49,192 nt of DNA, taken from NCBI GenBank assembly GCA_035546335.1, contig DATKDP010000046.1, positions 1 through 49,192 of the forward strand, read 5' to 3'. Source of the DNA: DATKDP01 sp035546335 (GTDB taxonomy: Bacteria; Acidobacteriota; Thermoanaerobaculia; Gp7-AA8). Shown here in pieces: positions 27,355 through 34,884 of the stretch; position 1 is the stretch's first letter; each line of letters begins with the position of its first letter. Below the pieces are notes generated by a model, which was not told where the DNA came from, searched no databases, and saw only the letters and a list, made by a program, of their open reading frames with translations. The translations under genes and the position numbers were made by a program.

Positions 27355-28521
27355 ATGATGAGAGCCGAGTCGATCGAGCAGAGCCTTCGCCGGCGCTTTC
27401 CCGCGATCGAGCAGGTCGACGAGAAGTTTCTCGTCGTCGGCGGAGCGATCCGCGATCTGCTCCTCGCGCTCAGCCCGATCGACGTCGATTTCGTCGGGAA
27501 GGATGCTCGCGGCGAGGCCGAGCGCTTCGCATCGCGAACGGGAGGGCGTCTGGTCGAGCTGGGCCGCGAACCGCTGGCGACCTGGCGTATCGCGACCGGG
27601 CGGCGCCTCTACGACTTCACCGAGCAGATCGGCGGTTCGATCGAAGCGGATCTCGGACGTCGCGATTTCACGATCAATGCAATCGCACTCGATCGGGCGG
27701 AGCCGCGCCTGATCGATCCTTTCGGCGGCGCCGCCGCCATCGATCGCCGGGAAATCGCCGTGGTGCGGGACCAGAATCTGACCGATGATCCTCTTCGGAT
27801 GCTGCGCGCCGTCCGCTTCGCGGCAACCTACGGCTTCGGGATCGAGTCTCGGACCCACGAGGCGATCAGGAACCGTGCAGACGATATTTCCCTCGTTGCG
27901 CCCGAGCGGGTCCACGGCGAAATGAAAACGATCATCGGGAGCCGGCGTGCGGCGGAAGCGCTCGAGCTGATGGAGGAGCTGCGACTCGATCTGCCGCTCA
28001 TCGGCGGGGCGCCGTGCGCCGACGTTCTCGCCGCCCTTCGCGCCGTTCCCGAGCCCGATTCTCTGCTCGGGTTTTCGATTCTTCTTCACAGTCGATCGGG
28101 CGAGGAGATCGAAGCGTTCGCCGTGCGCTGGCGCTGGAGCACTGCCGCCCGCCGCACCATCGCACGCGCCGTTGCTCTGTTCCAGGCTCTACAAGGTTCG
28201 GATCGAGAGGAGCGCGATCTCGTGATCCTGCTGTACGACGCGGGCGAGGTGGCCGCCCGCCTCGCATCGAGAATGCTGCGCGCCTTCGGAGAGGAATCGC
28301 GGTCGGATCCGATCGACGAGATTCTCGAGCGGCGCGCGCGCGATGTCTTCACCCCGACTCCGTTGCTCGGCGGCGCGGAGATCGGAAAGCTGACCGGCAT
28401 TCCCGTCGGCCCGGAGATCGGGCGTCTCAAGCGCGCACTGGTCGAAGCGCAGTTGCGCGGCGATGTGCATAGCGAGGAGGAAGCGGTCACCCTCGTCCGG
28501 ACTCTCGGCGGATCCTCGTAG
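27355..28521 (+). CDS. CCA-adding enzyme / poly(A) polymerase family nucleotidyltransferase
   Basis: A 388-residue class II tRNA nucleotidyltransferase-type protein. The head shows VVGGAIRDLLLALSPIDVDFVG (GG..RD and DxD), then RRDFTINAIAL and the neck motif DPLRMLRAVRFAATYGFGIE; the rest is helical. It adds C and A (or only A) to tRNA 3' ends, or A to RNA; sequence inspection does not separate these activities. ATG 27355 follows GGAGGG by 11 bp; ATG 27358 is equally possible. The stop codon overlaps the start of a GTAGGGACGAAGC repeat. Confidence 0.92.
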   Translation: MMRAESIEQSLRRRFPAIEQVDEKFLVVGGAIRDLLLALSPIDVDFVGKDARGEAERFASRTGGRLVELGREPLATWRIATGRRLYDFTEQIGGSIEADLGRRDFTINAIALDRAEPRLIDPFGGAAAIDRREIAVVRDQNLTDDPLRMLRAVRFAATYGFGIESRTHEAIRNRADDISLVAPERVHGEMKTIIGSRRAAEALELMEELRLDLPLIGGAPCADVLAALRAVPEPDSLLGFSILLHSRSGEEIEAFAVRWRWSTAARRTIARAVALFQALQGSDREERDLVILLYDAGEVAARLASRMLRAFGEESRSDPIDEILERRARDVFTPTPLLGGAEIGKLTGIPVGPEIGRLKRALVEAQLRGDVHSEEEAVTLVRTLGGSS

Positions 28522-28651
28522 GGACGAAGCATTTGCGCGAGGGACAGAGCAGAGGGCTTGCGAGGCTGCAACGCAGCGCAATCGCTTCGTCCGGGTGCTT
28601 GCGATGCTCAGCCCCAACCCGCTTCGGGGAGAGCGGGCGTCCCGCGCCCGC
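28518..28651. repeat. Repeat cluster: GTAGGGACGAAGCA and inverted GC-rich element
   Basis: Bases 28518-28531 are GTAGGGACGAAGCA, also found at 15100 and inverted at 45521-45534. A partial complement (CGCTTCGTCC) follows near 28578-28590. Bases 28626-28651 are the reverse complement of the GGGGCGGGCGCGGGACGCCC element seen four more times in the window. The region lies between converging genes, and no gene is supported. Confidence 0.7.
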
Positions 28652-28751
28652 GCTGGGTCTCCCGCCTTCTTCCCGTATTTGGCCATGTGTCGCTATTCCC
28701 CCGCGCAGACACGAAGGCACCATCAGTCCCGGGTAGCGCTAGCGTACCTCG

Positions 28752-29708
28752 TCAGGGCGTCTCGGCGAGTCGTTTCATCGCTGCCTTTGCCCGCGCGAGA
28801 TCGACGTCGAGGAGCAGCGCCCTCTCCAGCTCGCGCTTCGCCTCACGCGTCTTTCCCTGCCGGATCAGCGCTTCGCCCAGAAAGTAATGAGCCTCGGCCG
28901 CGGTGGGGCCGTCGTATCGCTTCCTTCCGCGAATGTAGATCGCGAGACATTCGATTCCTCGATCGAGGTTGCGAGAGGAGTAGACCGCGGTTCGTCCGAT
29001 CTCGTAGCAGGCTTCCGCTTCGGCAGAATCCCGCGCCAGCAGTCGTTCGTGCAGAGCGAACGCTTCATCGTATCGCCGGCGCTCCTGGTAGAGGTACCCG
29101 AGCCAGTAATACGGCTCTTTCAGATCGGGTGCGACACGGATGGCCTCGAGCCATCGACGCTCCGCCGAGTCGGCCAGCTTTTCGCGATAGTCGATGTAGC
29201 CTGATGCAAAGAGTCCGAGCCCTCGACTGCGTTTGTGAATCTCCTCCGCTTCACGCCGAGCCCTCGCAACGTCGCCGCCGAGCACGCGAGGAGCCCTCGT
29301 CAGGTATCGAACCAGATCCAACCGCGCGTCGAGGTCGTCGGGTGCGAGCTCGACCGCACGCTCCAGAGAAGAGCTGATCGTTCGCACGAGCAGAAGCCAC
29401 ATCATCGGGTTGCCGCGCCGTCCTTCCATCGTCGCTGCGCGCGCGAGCCAGAGGTGGTGCTCGGCCGAGGATGCGTCGAGCTCGACGGCACGTGCGAGCG
29501 ATGTTCTGGCGCCGCTTGCATCGCCGGCAACGAGCCGGCAGCGGCCGAGGATGTAATGATGTCGCGGATCTCGCGGGGCTCGCTCGATCGCCTTCTCCAG
29601 AAGGACGATCGCTTCGTTGCATCGGCCGGCGTCGAGCATCCGCAATCCCTGCTCCGCCTCAGGCGTGGCGAGGAGCAGCAGAAGCAGAGGGGTCATCGAC
29701 GAGAGCAT
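28752..29708 (-). CDS. Exported TPR-repeat protein
   Basis: A 318-residue protein with a short hydrophobic N-terminus (MLSSMTPLLLLLLATPEAEQ), a possible signal peptide or anchor, followed by tetratricopeptide repeats at about 20-120 (CNEAIVLLEKAIERAPRDPRHHYILGRCRLVAGDASGARTSLARAVELDAS in pattern) and 170-310 (PYYWLGYLYQERRRYDEAFALHERLLARDSAEAEACYEIGR; EAHYFLGEALIRQGKTREAKRELERALLLD). It is a protein-interaction scaffold, partner unknown. ATG 29696 is an alternative start; neither has a clear ribosome site. It lies downstream of the L,D-transpeptidase gene with a repeat between them. Confidence 0.85.
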   Translation of the reverse strand: MLSSMTPLLLLLLATPEAEQGLRMLDAGRCNEAIVLLEKAIERAPRDPRHHYILGRCRLVAGDASGARTSLARAVELDASSAEHHLWLARAATMEGRRGNPMMWLLLVRTISSSLERAVELAPDDLDARLDLVRYLTRAPRVLGGDVARARREAEEIHKRSRGLGLFASGYIDYREKLADSAERRWLEAIRVAPDLKEPYYWLGYLYQERRRYDEAFALHERLLARDSAEAEACYEIGRTAVYSSRNLDRGIECLAIYIRGRKRYDGPTAAEAHYFLGEALIRQGKTREAKRELERALLLDVDLARAKAAMKRLAETP

Positions 29709-29727
29709 AGCTCAGGTATGACGCCCG

Positions 29728-29794
29728 ACCCCCTTCGTCCCCATCGCTCACCTCGTCGTCCGTCGCCCGGCCGAAGATCGGAATCTTCGGCCAC
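29728..29794. repeat. GTGGCCGAAGATTCC-type palindromic repeat, inverted copy
   Basis: The core GGCCGAAGATCGGAATCTTC plus GGCC (29769-29792) is a near-perfect palindrome ending in TTCGGCCAC. Its flank (CCCCATCGCTCACCTCGTCGTCC) matches, in reverse complement, the flanks of the copies at 38545, 42610 and 42816. It lies between the TPR and L,D-transpeptidase genes. Confidence 0.75.
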
Positions 29795-29805
29795 ATGCGA
29801 CGTCC

Positions 29806-30375
29806 TCATCGCTTCATGATCACGATTGAAACGGGAGTCGAGAGCCGGACATGATGCTCGCGGTTGAGGCGGAGAATGCGACGGAACCAGCGTTCTTCGC
29901 GCCATCGTCCCCCATGCTCCATGGCCAGTTTCCCGAGCTCCTCGACATCACCCTGCGCCATTCTGATGCAGCCGTGTGACGCCTCCTGTCCGAGCGAATC
30001 GTCGGCGTCGGTGCCGTGAATGTAGTAGTCGGGCTCCTTGAAGAAGAGCTTGACGACCTTCATCGGATTGTCAGGGTGGCCCGGGGGAGTCGGCTTCTTG
30101 TTTCTGGCCCATCGTGAATTCGGCGGAACCCACCGTGGATTCCAGACGAGGTGAGCGATTTTGAATTCGCCCCTCGGGGTGGGATGGTCCGGCTTGCCGA
30201 TTGCCACCACATACGCTTTGATCCTTTCGTCGTCGAGAAACACGTCGAGCGAGCGTTCGCTGAGCCGAACCTCGATCCGCAGCGGATTCTCTTCCGCCTC
30301 GACCGGCGCGGCGAGTGTCGCGAGGGTGAGCGTTGCGATGGCCGCGATCCGCACGACCCTTCTGAGTGAGATCAT
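29806..30375 (-). CDS. L,D-transpeptidase (YkuD domain)
   Basis: A 189-residue exported enzyme with a Sec signal peptide (about 1-27, ending PVEAEE) and a YkuD/L,D-transpeptidase domain. The catalytic motif is IHGTDADDSLGQEASHGCIRM: His in HGT, then SHGCxR with the nucleophilic Cys. DVFLDDERIKAYVVAIGKPDHPTPRGEFKI is the conserved N-terminal strand set. Such enzymes make 3-3 cross-links or attach proteins to peptidoglycan; the exact reaction is not determined by sequence. AAAGGATG lies upstream of the ATG as a probable ribosome site. It relates functionally to the cell-wall genes at the start of the window. Confidence 0.93.
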   Translation of the reverse strand: MISLRRVVRIAAIATLTLATLAAPVEAEENPLRIEVRLSERSLDVFLDDERIKAYVVAIGKPDHPTPRGEFKIAHLVWNPRWVPPNSRWARNKKPTPPGHPDNPMKVVKLFFKEPDYYIHGTDADDSLGQEASHGCIRMAQGDVEELGKLAMEHGGRWREERWFRRILRLNREHHVRLSTPVSIVIMKR

Positions 30376-30779
30376 CGATCATCCTTTCGAAGCGTGGGAG
30401 CCTCTCCGCGTCGTGCCCATGAGAAGCAGCGACCAAAGAGGCGATTACACAGGAGAGGACTGCAGATTCCATGCTCGGAGATCGATCGATGTAACTCTTT
30501 GTCGACAAGGAACTTGAACGCCGTCTCCTTTCAGCAGGCAACGATGTAGACAGGTCCGCGCGAGAGCGCAGCGCTGCGATTTCATGCGTGGGGACAGTCG
30601 AGGGGCGACGCCTCTCAGCTCTCCAACCGGTGACGTTGCGGATCATAGATGAGATCGACAGTCCGCTTGGGTCATTTCAGAAGATGACGACGCAGATTGT
30701 CGGCCTCTCGTGCGGCGAATGACCGCAGGACTGCCTTGACCGGCTGGGCCGGCGATCGTCGCTTTCCACCGCATGACAA
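30376..30779. other. 404-bp intergenic region, no gene seen
   Basis: It lies between the diverging L,D-transpeptidase and metal-transporter genes, so it should contain both promoters. I see no convincing -35/-10 pair, tRNA, or repeat-family member. Frames reading through it have no ribosome site and non-conserved products. Confidence 0.5.
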
Positions 30780-31508
30780 ATGCGCGAAGATGGTCGAGTG
30801 AAGGAGCACGAGCACACATCCGAAGCGATCCGCGAGCGTCTCGACCATGGGCCGCGCACCAGTTATCTCCGCGACTGGATCTATGGTGGCATCGACGGTG
30901 CGGTCACGACGTTCGCCGTCGTTTCGGGCGTGGTCGGTGCCCGATTGTCGACCAATGTGATCCTGATTCTCGGAGTGGCCAATCTTCTCGCCGACGGCTT
31001 CTCCATGGCGGCCGGCAACTTCGCCGGAACCCGCGCGGAACGGGAGGAGTTCGAGAGGCTCCGCGCGATGGAGTACCGCCACATTCGGGATGAGCCTGAG
31101 GGTGAGCGCGAAGAGGTGCGAGAGATCTTTCGTCGCAAGGGATTCGAGGGGCGGGATCTGGAGCGCATCGTTCAGGTAGTCTGCTCCGACCGCGATCTTT
31201 GGGTGCGAACGATGCTGACCGACGAGCACGGTCTGCCGCATGCGATCCGCTCCCCGCTTCTTGCCGGAGGCAGCACGATGAGCGCATTCCTCGTCTGCGG
31301 ATTTGTTCCGCTCGTTCCGTTCATCTTCGGGCTGCCTCGCCCCTTCGAGCTCTCCCTGGTCATGACGGCGGCCGTCTTCTTCGCCATCGGCTCGGCGAAG
31401 AGCCGCTGGTCGGTCATTCCATGGTGGCGATCGGGAATCGAAACACTGCTGATCGGTTCGGCGGCCGCCGGCATCGCCTACTGTGTCGGGTTGCTCTTCG
31501 CAGCCTGA
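30780..31508 (+). CDS. VIT1/CCC1-family metal transporter
   Basis: A 242-residue membrane protein with five TM segments: GGIDGAVTTFAVVSGVVGA (about 37-55), ILILGVANLLADGFSMAAGN (about 62-82), three in the C-terminal part (MSAFLVCGFVPLVPFIFG, LVMTAAVFFAIGSAK, ETLLIGSAAAGIAYCVGLLF). Between TM2 and TM3 is an acidic helical domain (RAEREEFERLRAMEYRHIRDEPEGEREEVREI), equivalent to the metal-binding domain of VIT/CCC1 iron and manganese transporters. The substrate is probably Fe2+ or Mn2+ exported from the cytoplasm. The start may be GTG 30798 instead; neither has a strong ribosome site. Confidence 0.9.
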   Translation: MREDGRVKEHEHTSEAIRERLDHGPRTSYLRDWIYGGIDGAVTTFAVVSGVVGARLSTNVILILGVANLLADGFSMAAGNFAGTRAEREEFERLRAMEYRHIRDEPEGEREEVREIFRRKGFEGRDLERIVQVVCSDRDLWVRTMLTDEHGLPHAIRSPLLAGGSTMSAFLVCGFVPLVPFIFGLPRPFELSLVMTAAVFFAIGSAKSRWSVIPWWRSGIETLLIGSAAAGIAYCVGLLFAA

Positions 31509-31737
31509 AGCCGTAGGCAGGAGATTCGCGGATGCCACAGGGGCGGGCGCGGGACGCCCGCTCTCCCCCGCGGGCTGTCATTCCCTCCAAGTGGTCCGGC
31601 GCTGCGCGCCGTTGAAGAGAGAATGACACCGGGAACCTTGCCGTCATCCTGGTCCAATTCAGTGCCGGCGTCGTTCGGTGGCCGCGGCGTGCATGGGGGC
31701 GGGCGCCGGACGGCCTGCGATCCGGATCACAACGCCT
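31509..31737. repeat. Repeat-bearing gap after the VIT-type gene
   Basis: Bases 31538-31567 are a copy of the 30-bp element that begins CAGGGGCGGGCGCGGGACGC; a degenerate version (GGGGCGGGCGCCGGACGGCC) is near 31696-31715. Between them is TCATTC/GAATGACACC-type sequence, related to fragments near 34680 and 38450. No gene is supported. Confidence 0.6.
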
Positions 31738-31753
31738 TGTGACACGAGTCATA
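31738..31753. promoter_or_regulatory. Candidate Crp/FNR-family operator before the radical SAM gene
   Basis: TGTGA-CACGAG-TCATA, one mismatch from TGTGA-N6-TCACA. Its centre (31745.5) is 42 bp before the ATG at 31788. If transcription starts at 31787 (a TGAAAT -10-like hexamer lies at 31775-31780), the site sits at -41.5, the class II activator position, and the mRNA would be nearly leaderless; this fits the lack of a Shine-Dalgarno sequence. Confidence 0.55.
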
Positions 31754-31787
31754 GCCCGTTGGTTGGCCGCCGTGTGAAATCAAGTGC

Positions 31788-33035
31788 ATGAAACCTGTAG
31801 AGCTGGAGATCGAGCTGTTTTGCCGTGGCCTGAGGATCGACCCATCGTGCTCTATCGATGGGGAGGCGAGGCGCATCACACGAACCCGGGCGGGGCTCGG
31901 ATCGGGACTCGAGATCGTCATCCCGACGCCGCGCAAGCCCATCTGGGTCAACGTTCCGATCGTCGAGTCATTTGTGACGAGCTCGCCGTTCGTTCTGCAA
32001 AAGGACGAAGCTCAGTACCGCATCGTCGATGAGCGGGACGGTTCGAGCTACGAGGTGACCATCCCCGAGGAGCCGGCGTGGTACTCCCGGCGGACGTCGA
32101 CGGGGGTGGAGATGAGCCGCGTCGGCGTATTGCAGGGCACCTATCTAGGGATCTACGTTTCGAGCCGTTGCCTCTACTGGGCATCGAAGCCTTCCCTTGC
32201 CTGCAAGTTCTGCACGACGGGGAAGAACGTCGGGACGGCGGAGGAGTCGCGAAAGCGCATCGAGGACGTGATCGAGGTGGCGCTTGCGGCGAAGATCGAG
32301 TCGGGCTCGATCTTCACTCATCTCAACACCGGCTATCACTATGAGGACGTCGACGCCCGCGAGTCGATTCACGGGCTGCGGCAATGCGAGCCGTTCGTTC
32401 GCGCTCTGCGTGAAGAGGCCGGCGGTTTCATCGGCGTGCAGGCCGTTCCGGTGCCGCGCCGCATGTATCACGAATACGATCGTCTGATCGAGGCAGGAGC
32501 CGATCACTTTTCGTTCTGCTACGAGTTCGAGGACCCGGAGGTGTTTGCCCGCCTCTGTCCCGGCAAGGCGGAAACTCTCGGGCAGAAGGGCTTTTTCCAG
32601 GCGATGGAGTACACGGCGGCGAAACTGGGCCGTGGGCGGGTCTCGGGCGAGATCATCGCCGGGATCGAGCCGGTCGAAGCGACGATGCGCGGGATCGATC
32701 GGATCGTCGCCGCCGGCGCGTTTCCTACTGTTTGCATCTTTCGCCCGACCATCGGCAGCGAGATGGAGGATGTGGCTCCACCCGATCCGATCGCCATGCG
32801 AGACGTCTTCGCACACCTTCACGAAGCGTGTCGTGACGCAGGGCTCCCCGTGGGAGTCCTTCCAATCGAGGTATCGTTGGTCGTACAGCCGGAAGAGACA
32901 TCTCCCCTCGTCGCAATGAACCTTCACTCCCTGGTGTACGACGGTTGGAACCGCCTGCTGCGAACGGCGGCTCGTCCCTGGGTGGCCTGGAAGATGCGCC
33001 CGAGACTTCGAGGCTCGGTCTCGCCTGCATCGTGA
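31788..33035 (+). CDS. Radical SAM protein with a CX10CX2C cluster motif
   Basis: A 415-residue protein. The likely [4Fe-4S]-binding cysteines are C128, C139 and C142 (RCLYWASKPSLACKFCTTGK), spaced CX10CX2C instead of CX3CX2C. Further radical SAM features follow: the GSIFTHLNTGYHYED strand (SAM-side glycine/acidic region), GFIGVQAVPVPRRMYHEYDRLIEAGADHFSFCYEF and SGEIIAGIEPVEATMRGIDRIVAAGAFPTVCIFRP, a TIM-barrel pattern. The N-terminal 115 residues are beta-rich (VNVPIVESFVTSSPFVLQ). From memory, the MSMEG_0568-type radical SAM family has a similarly long first spacer; relation is likely but unproven. Product unknown. A CRP-like site lies upstream, and a small ORF starts 1 bp after the stop. 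Confidence 0.85.
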   Translation: MKPVELEIELFCRGLRIDPSCSIDGEARRITRTRAGLGSGLEIVIPTPRKPIWVNVPIVESFVTSSPFVLQKDEAQYRIVDERDGSSYEVTIPEEPAWYSRRTSTGVEMSRVGVLQGTYLGIYVSSRCLYWASKPSLACKFCTTGKNVGTAEESRKRIEDVIEVALAAKIESGSIFTHLNTGYHYEDVDARESIHGLRQCEPFVRALREEAGGFIGVQAVPVPRRMYHEYDRLIEAGADHFSFCYEFEDPEVFARLCPGKAETLGQKGFFQAMEYTAAKLGRGRVSGEIIAGIEPVEATMRGIDRIVAAGAFPTVCIFRPTIGSEMEDVAPPDPIAMRDVFAHLHEACRDAGLPVGVLPIEVSLVVQPEETSPLVAMNLHSLVYDGWNRLLRTAARPWVAWKMRPRLRGSVSPAS

Positions 33036-33036
33036 C

Positions 33037-33285
33037 ATGAGCGTGTCCGAGCGACGTTCGCCCGTGAGCATTGCTCCGGACCAGACCTATGTGAGCATTC
33101 CGTCGCGCCACGCGGCCGGGCCATGGGAAATCGGCCGGCGCGGCGATCATCGGCCGCTCGGCTTCGGCGTACGCACCGAAAAGCTGGATGACTTCGTGGA
33201 AGCATTGCGCCGGATGAGCGGACTCCGAGTGTCGAGTGCCGGGAATCGTCAACCCACGGATGAATGCTCCCACGAGCTCCTGTGA
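33037..33285 (+). CDS. Small unknown ORF following the radical SAM gene
   Basis: An 82-residue frame starting one base after the radical SAM stop (TGACATG), with a GC-rich third position like neighbouring genes. The product has no TM or signal peptide; the middle (GPWEIGRRGDHRPLGFGVRTEKLDDFVEALRRMSG) looks like a strand-helix unit. No Shine-Dalgarno sequence except within the preceding gene end. Its stop codon TGA is embedded in the first half of the TGTGA-N6-TCACA palindrome. It could be a real partner of the radical SAM enzyme or a chance frame. Confidence 0.45.
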   Translation: MSVSERRSPVSIAPDQTYVSIPSRHAAGPWEIGRRGDHRPLGFGVRTEKLDDFVEALRRMSGLRVSSAGNRQPTDECSHELL

Positions 33286-33308
33286 CATCGGTCACATCCA
33301 CGTGTGAC
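33281..33308. promoter_or_regulatory. Perfect CRP-type palindrome with a third half-site before the crp/fnr-like gene
   Basis: TGTGA-CATCGG-TCACA (33281-33296) is a perfect match to the CRP-family consensus; a third half-site TGTGAC follows at 33303-33308, giving TGTGAC-ATCG-GTCACA-TCCACG-TGTGAC. A TGTAAT -10-like hexamer lies at 33325-33330 with no good -35, as in activator-dependent or autoregulated promoters. The gene it precedes encodes a regulator whose recognition helix is CRP-like. Confidence 0.8.
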
Positions 33309-33378
33309 TTTCTCCCTCGTCCTTTGTAATGAACGACTCTACGATCGGTACGTGGTCTTACGAGGATCGGAGGTCAGC

Positions 33379-34098
33379 ATGCCGTCACCCTACAATCTGA
33401 AGGTCCATTACAACTGTGTCGAATGCACCATGCGAGCCGAACGCCGCTTCTGCAACATGAGCGATTCCTCGATCGAGGCTGTCGAGGCGATCAAGTATGC
33501 CGGTGTTTATCCGAAAGGATCGCTCTTGTTCGTCGAAGGGGAGGAGCCGAGAGGCGTCTACATTCTCTGCTCCGGGCGGGCAAAACTCACTTCCTCCTCG
33601 AGTGAAGGAAAGAGGCTGATCCTGAAGATCGTGGAAGCGGGTGAGGTTCTGGGTCTCAGCTCGGCGATCCTCGGCTGCACCTACGACGTGTCCGCGGAAA
33701 CCATCGAGCCGTCTCAGGTGAACTTCATCAAGCGCGACGATTTTCTGCAACTGCTGGCGGCGAACACTGAGGCGTGCTTCCACACCGCTGAGCAGCTCAG
33801 CGAGAAATACCACGCAGCACAGCGCGAGATCCGCTCGCTCGGACTGGCGCAGACGACGACCGAGAAGCTCGCCCGTCTTCTGCTGGACTGGGTTCAGACC
33901 AACGGAGAAGAGACGTCGAAGGGAGTCCGGCTGAAGGTGTTGCTCACTCACGAGGAGATCGCGCAGATGGTAGGAACGACGAGAGAGACCATTACGCGTC
34001 TCTTCAGCAATCTGAAGCGCAGGGGCATCGTCACGGTGAAGGGGTCGACCGTCTTCGTCGCCGATCGGACTGCCCTCGAATCACTCGTCTCGATTTGA
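33379..34098 (+). CDS. Crp/FNR-family regulator with N-terminal cysteine cluster
   Basis: A 239-residue regulator. N-terminal cysteines C13, C16 and C25 (NCVECTMRAERRFC, CX2CX8C) precede a cyclic-nucleotide-binding-type beta-roll (about 30-130: KGSLLFVEGEEPRGVYILCSGRAKL), a dimer helix (about 133-160) and a C-terminal helix-turn-helix (about 188-220). The recognition helix TTRETITRLF carries R202-E203 and R207, the CRP pattern for TGTGA, rather than the FNR pattern VETISR. FNR's fourth ligand (Cys122) aligns here with Asn115; C100 could substitute. Iron-sulfur or redox sensing is inferred. ATG 33379 has GGAGG 5 bp upstream; the GTG at 33304 is rejected. Confidence 0.92.
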   Translation: MPSPYNLKVHYNCVECTMRAERRFCNMSDSSIEAVEAIKYAGVYPKGSLLFVEGEEPRGVYILCSGRAKLTSSSSEGKRLILKIVEAGEVLGLSSAILGCTYDVSAETIEPSQVNFIKRDDFLQLLAANTEACFHTAEQLSEKYHAAQREIRSLGLAQTTTEKLARLLLDWVQTNGEETSKGVRLKVLLTHEEIAQMVGTTRETITRLFSNLKRRGIVTVKGSTVFVADRTALESLVSI

Positions 34099-34143
34099 TG
34101 GTTCGGAGAGAAACGATCTCTTCGTCAGGAAAGGAAACGATCG

Positions 34144-34476
34144 ATGAAAAGCGTAAGGACCAGCGGTGTCGTCATGATCATTCTAGCCGTGATTCTCGCA
34201 GCTCCGGCAGCACATGCCGGAGGCGACAGTCAGGGAGTCGCGGATTACAACGCGAAGTGCTCGAGCTGTCACGCGAAGGATGGCAGCGGCAGTACACCGA
34301 TGGGCAAGAAGATGGAGCTTCGCGACCTCGGTTCGAACGAAGTGCAGGCGCAGACCGACCAGCAGCTGGTCGACATCACGGCAAAGGGAAAGGGAAAAAT
34401 GCCGAAATACGCCGGCAAGCTGAGCGAGGCACAGATCAAGGCGATCGTCGCGCACATTCGCACATTCAAGAAGTGA
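34144..34476 (+). CDS. Periplasmic c-type cytochrome, class I
   Basis: A 110-residue exported monohaem cytochrome c. The signal peptide ends near AAPAAHAGG (residue 26). The haem motif is C39-S-S-C42-H43, and Met86 (GKGKMPKYAGKLS) is the probable distal ligand; the C-terminal helix SEAQIKAIVAHIRTFKK is typical. It would shuttle electrons in the periplasm. AGGAAAGGA lies before the ATG. It begins 45 bp after the Crp/FNR-like gene, with no terminator between, so it is probably in the same transcript and under the same redox control. Confidence 0.95.
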   Translation: MKSVRTSGVVMIILAVILAAPAAHAGGDSQGVADYNAKCSSCHAKDGSGSTPMGKKMELRDLGSNEVQAQTDQQLVDITAKGKGKMPKYAGKLSEAQIKAIVAHIRTFKK

Positions 34477-34830
34477 CGTTGCCAGTCAGTCATGGGGGGA
34501 AGTGGCCGAACTTTGTCGCGGATGCGACGCGAGGATCAGGCGTTCTTGCGATGATCATCCGAAGCATCCGCGACAAGTTCGGCATGTAGCAGATCGCGAG
34601 ATCACCCCGAGCCGGCCGCTGTGTCGGCCGCCTTCGCGGCCTTCCGATTTTGCCACCACCTCGTCGGGGTCAGAACCTGCTGTCATCCCGAGCGAGTGGT
34701 GGGCGGGAAGGCGGGGGATCTCCGCACAGGTCCAATGGAACCGACTGCTGTGCGGGTGGGTGACCGATTCTCGCGCTGAAACAGGGGCGGGCGCGGGACG
34801 CCCGCTCTCCCTTCAGGATTCCGAGTAACG
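34477..34830. repeat. Repeat-filled gap after the cytochrome gene
   Basis: Bases 34502-34583 are a GTGGCCGAA-family palindrome with the same arms and one-base T asymmetry as the copy at 23336. Bases 34597-34645 hold GCCGGCCGCTGTGTCGGCCG/CTTCGCGGCC, another GC hairpin. Bases 34684-34740 (TCATCCCGAGCGAG..GGTGGGCGGGAAGGCG) match the inverse of 42757-42812. Bases 34782-34811 are the CAGGGGCGGGCGCGGGACGC element. No gene is supported. Confidence 0.8.
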
Positions 34831-34860
34831 AAAAGAGCCCCGGCCTTGCGGCCGGGGCTC
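34831..34860 (-). terminator. Intrinsic terminator of Oar-like receptor gene 1
   Basis: On the minus strand: GAGCCCCGGCC-GCAA-GGCCGGGGCTC followed by TTTTCG, 24 bp after the receptor stop codon. An 11-bp all-GC-rich stem makes it strong. Confidence 0.92.
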
Positions 34861-34884
34861 GGGTCATGGCGGGACTTCAGCGGC

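Noticed and set aside
30376..30779. tRNA or structured RNA gene in this gap
   Set aside because: No cloverleaf-compatible arms, no TTCGA-type T-loop in context, and no long stem were found by eye.
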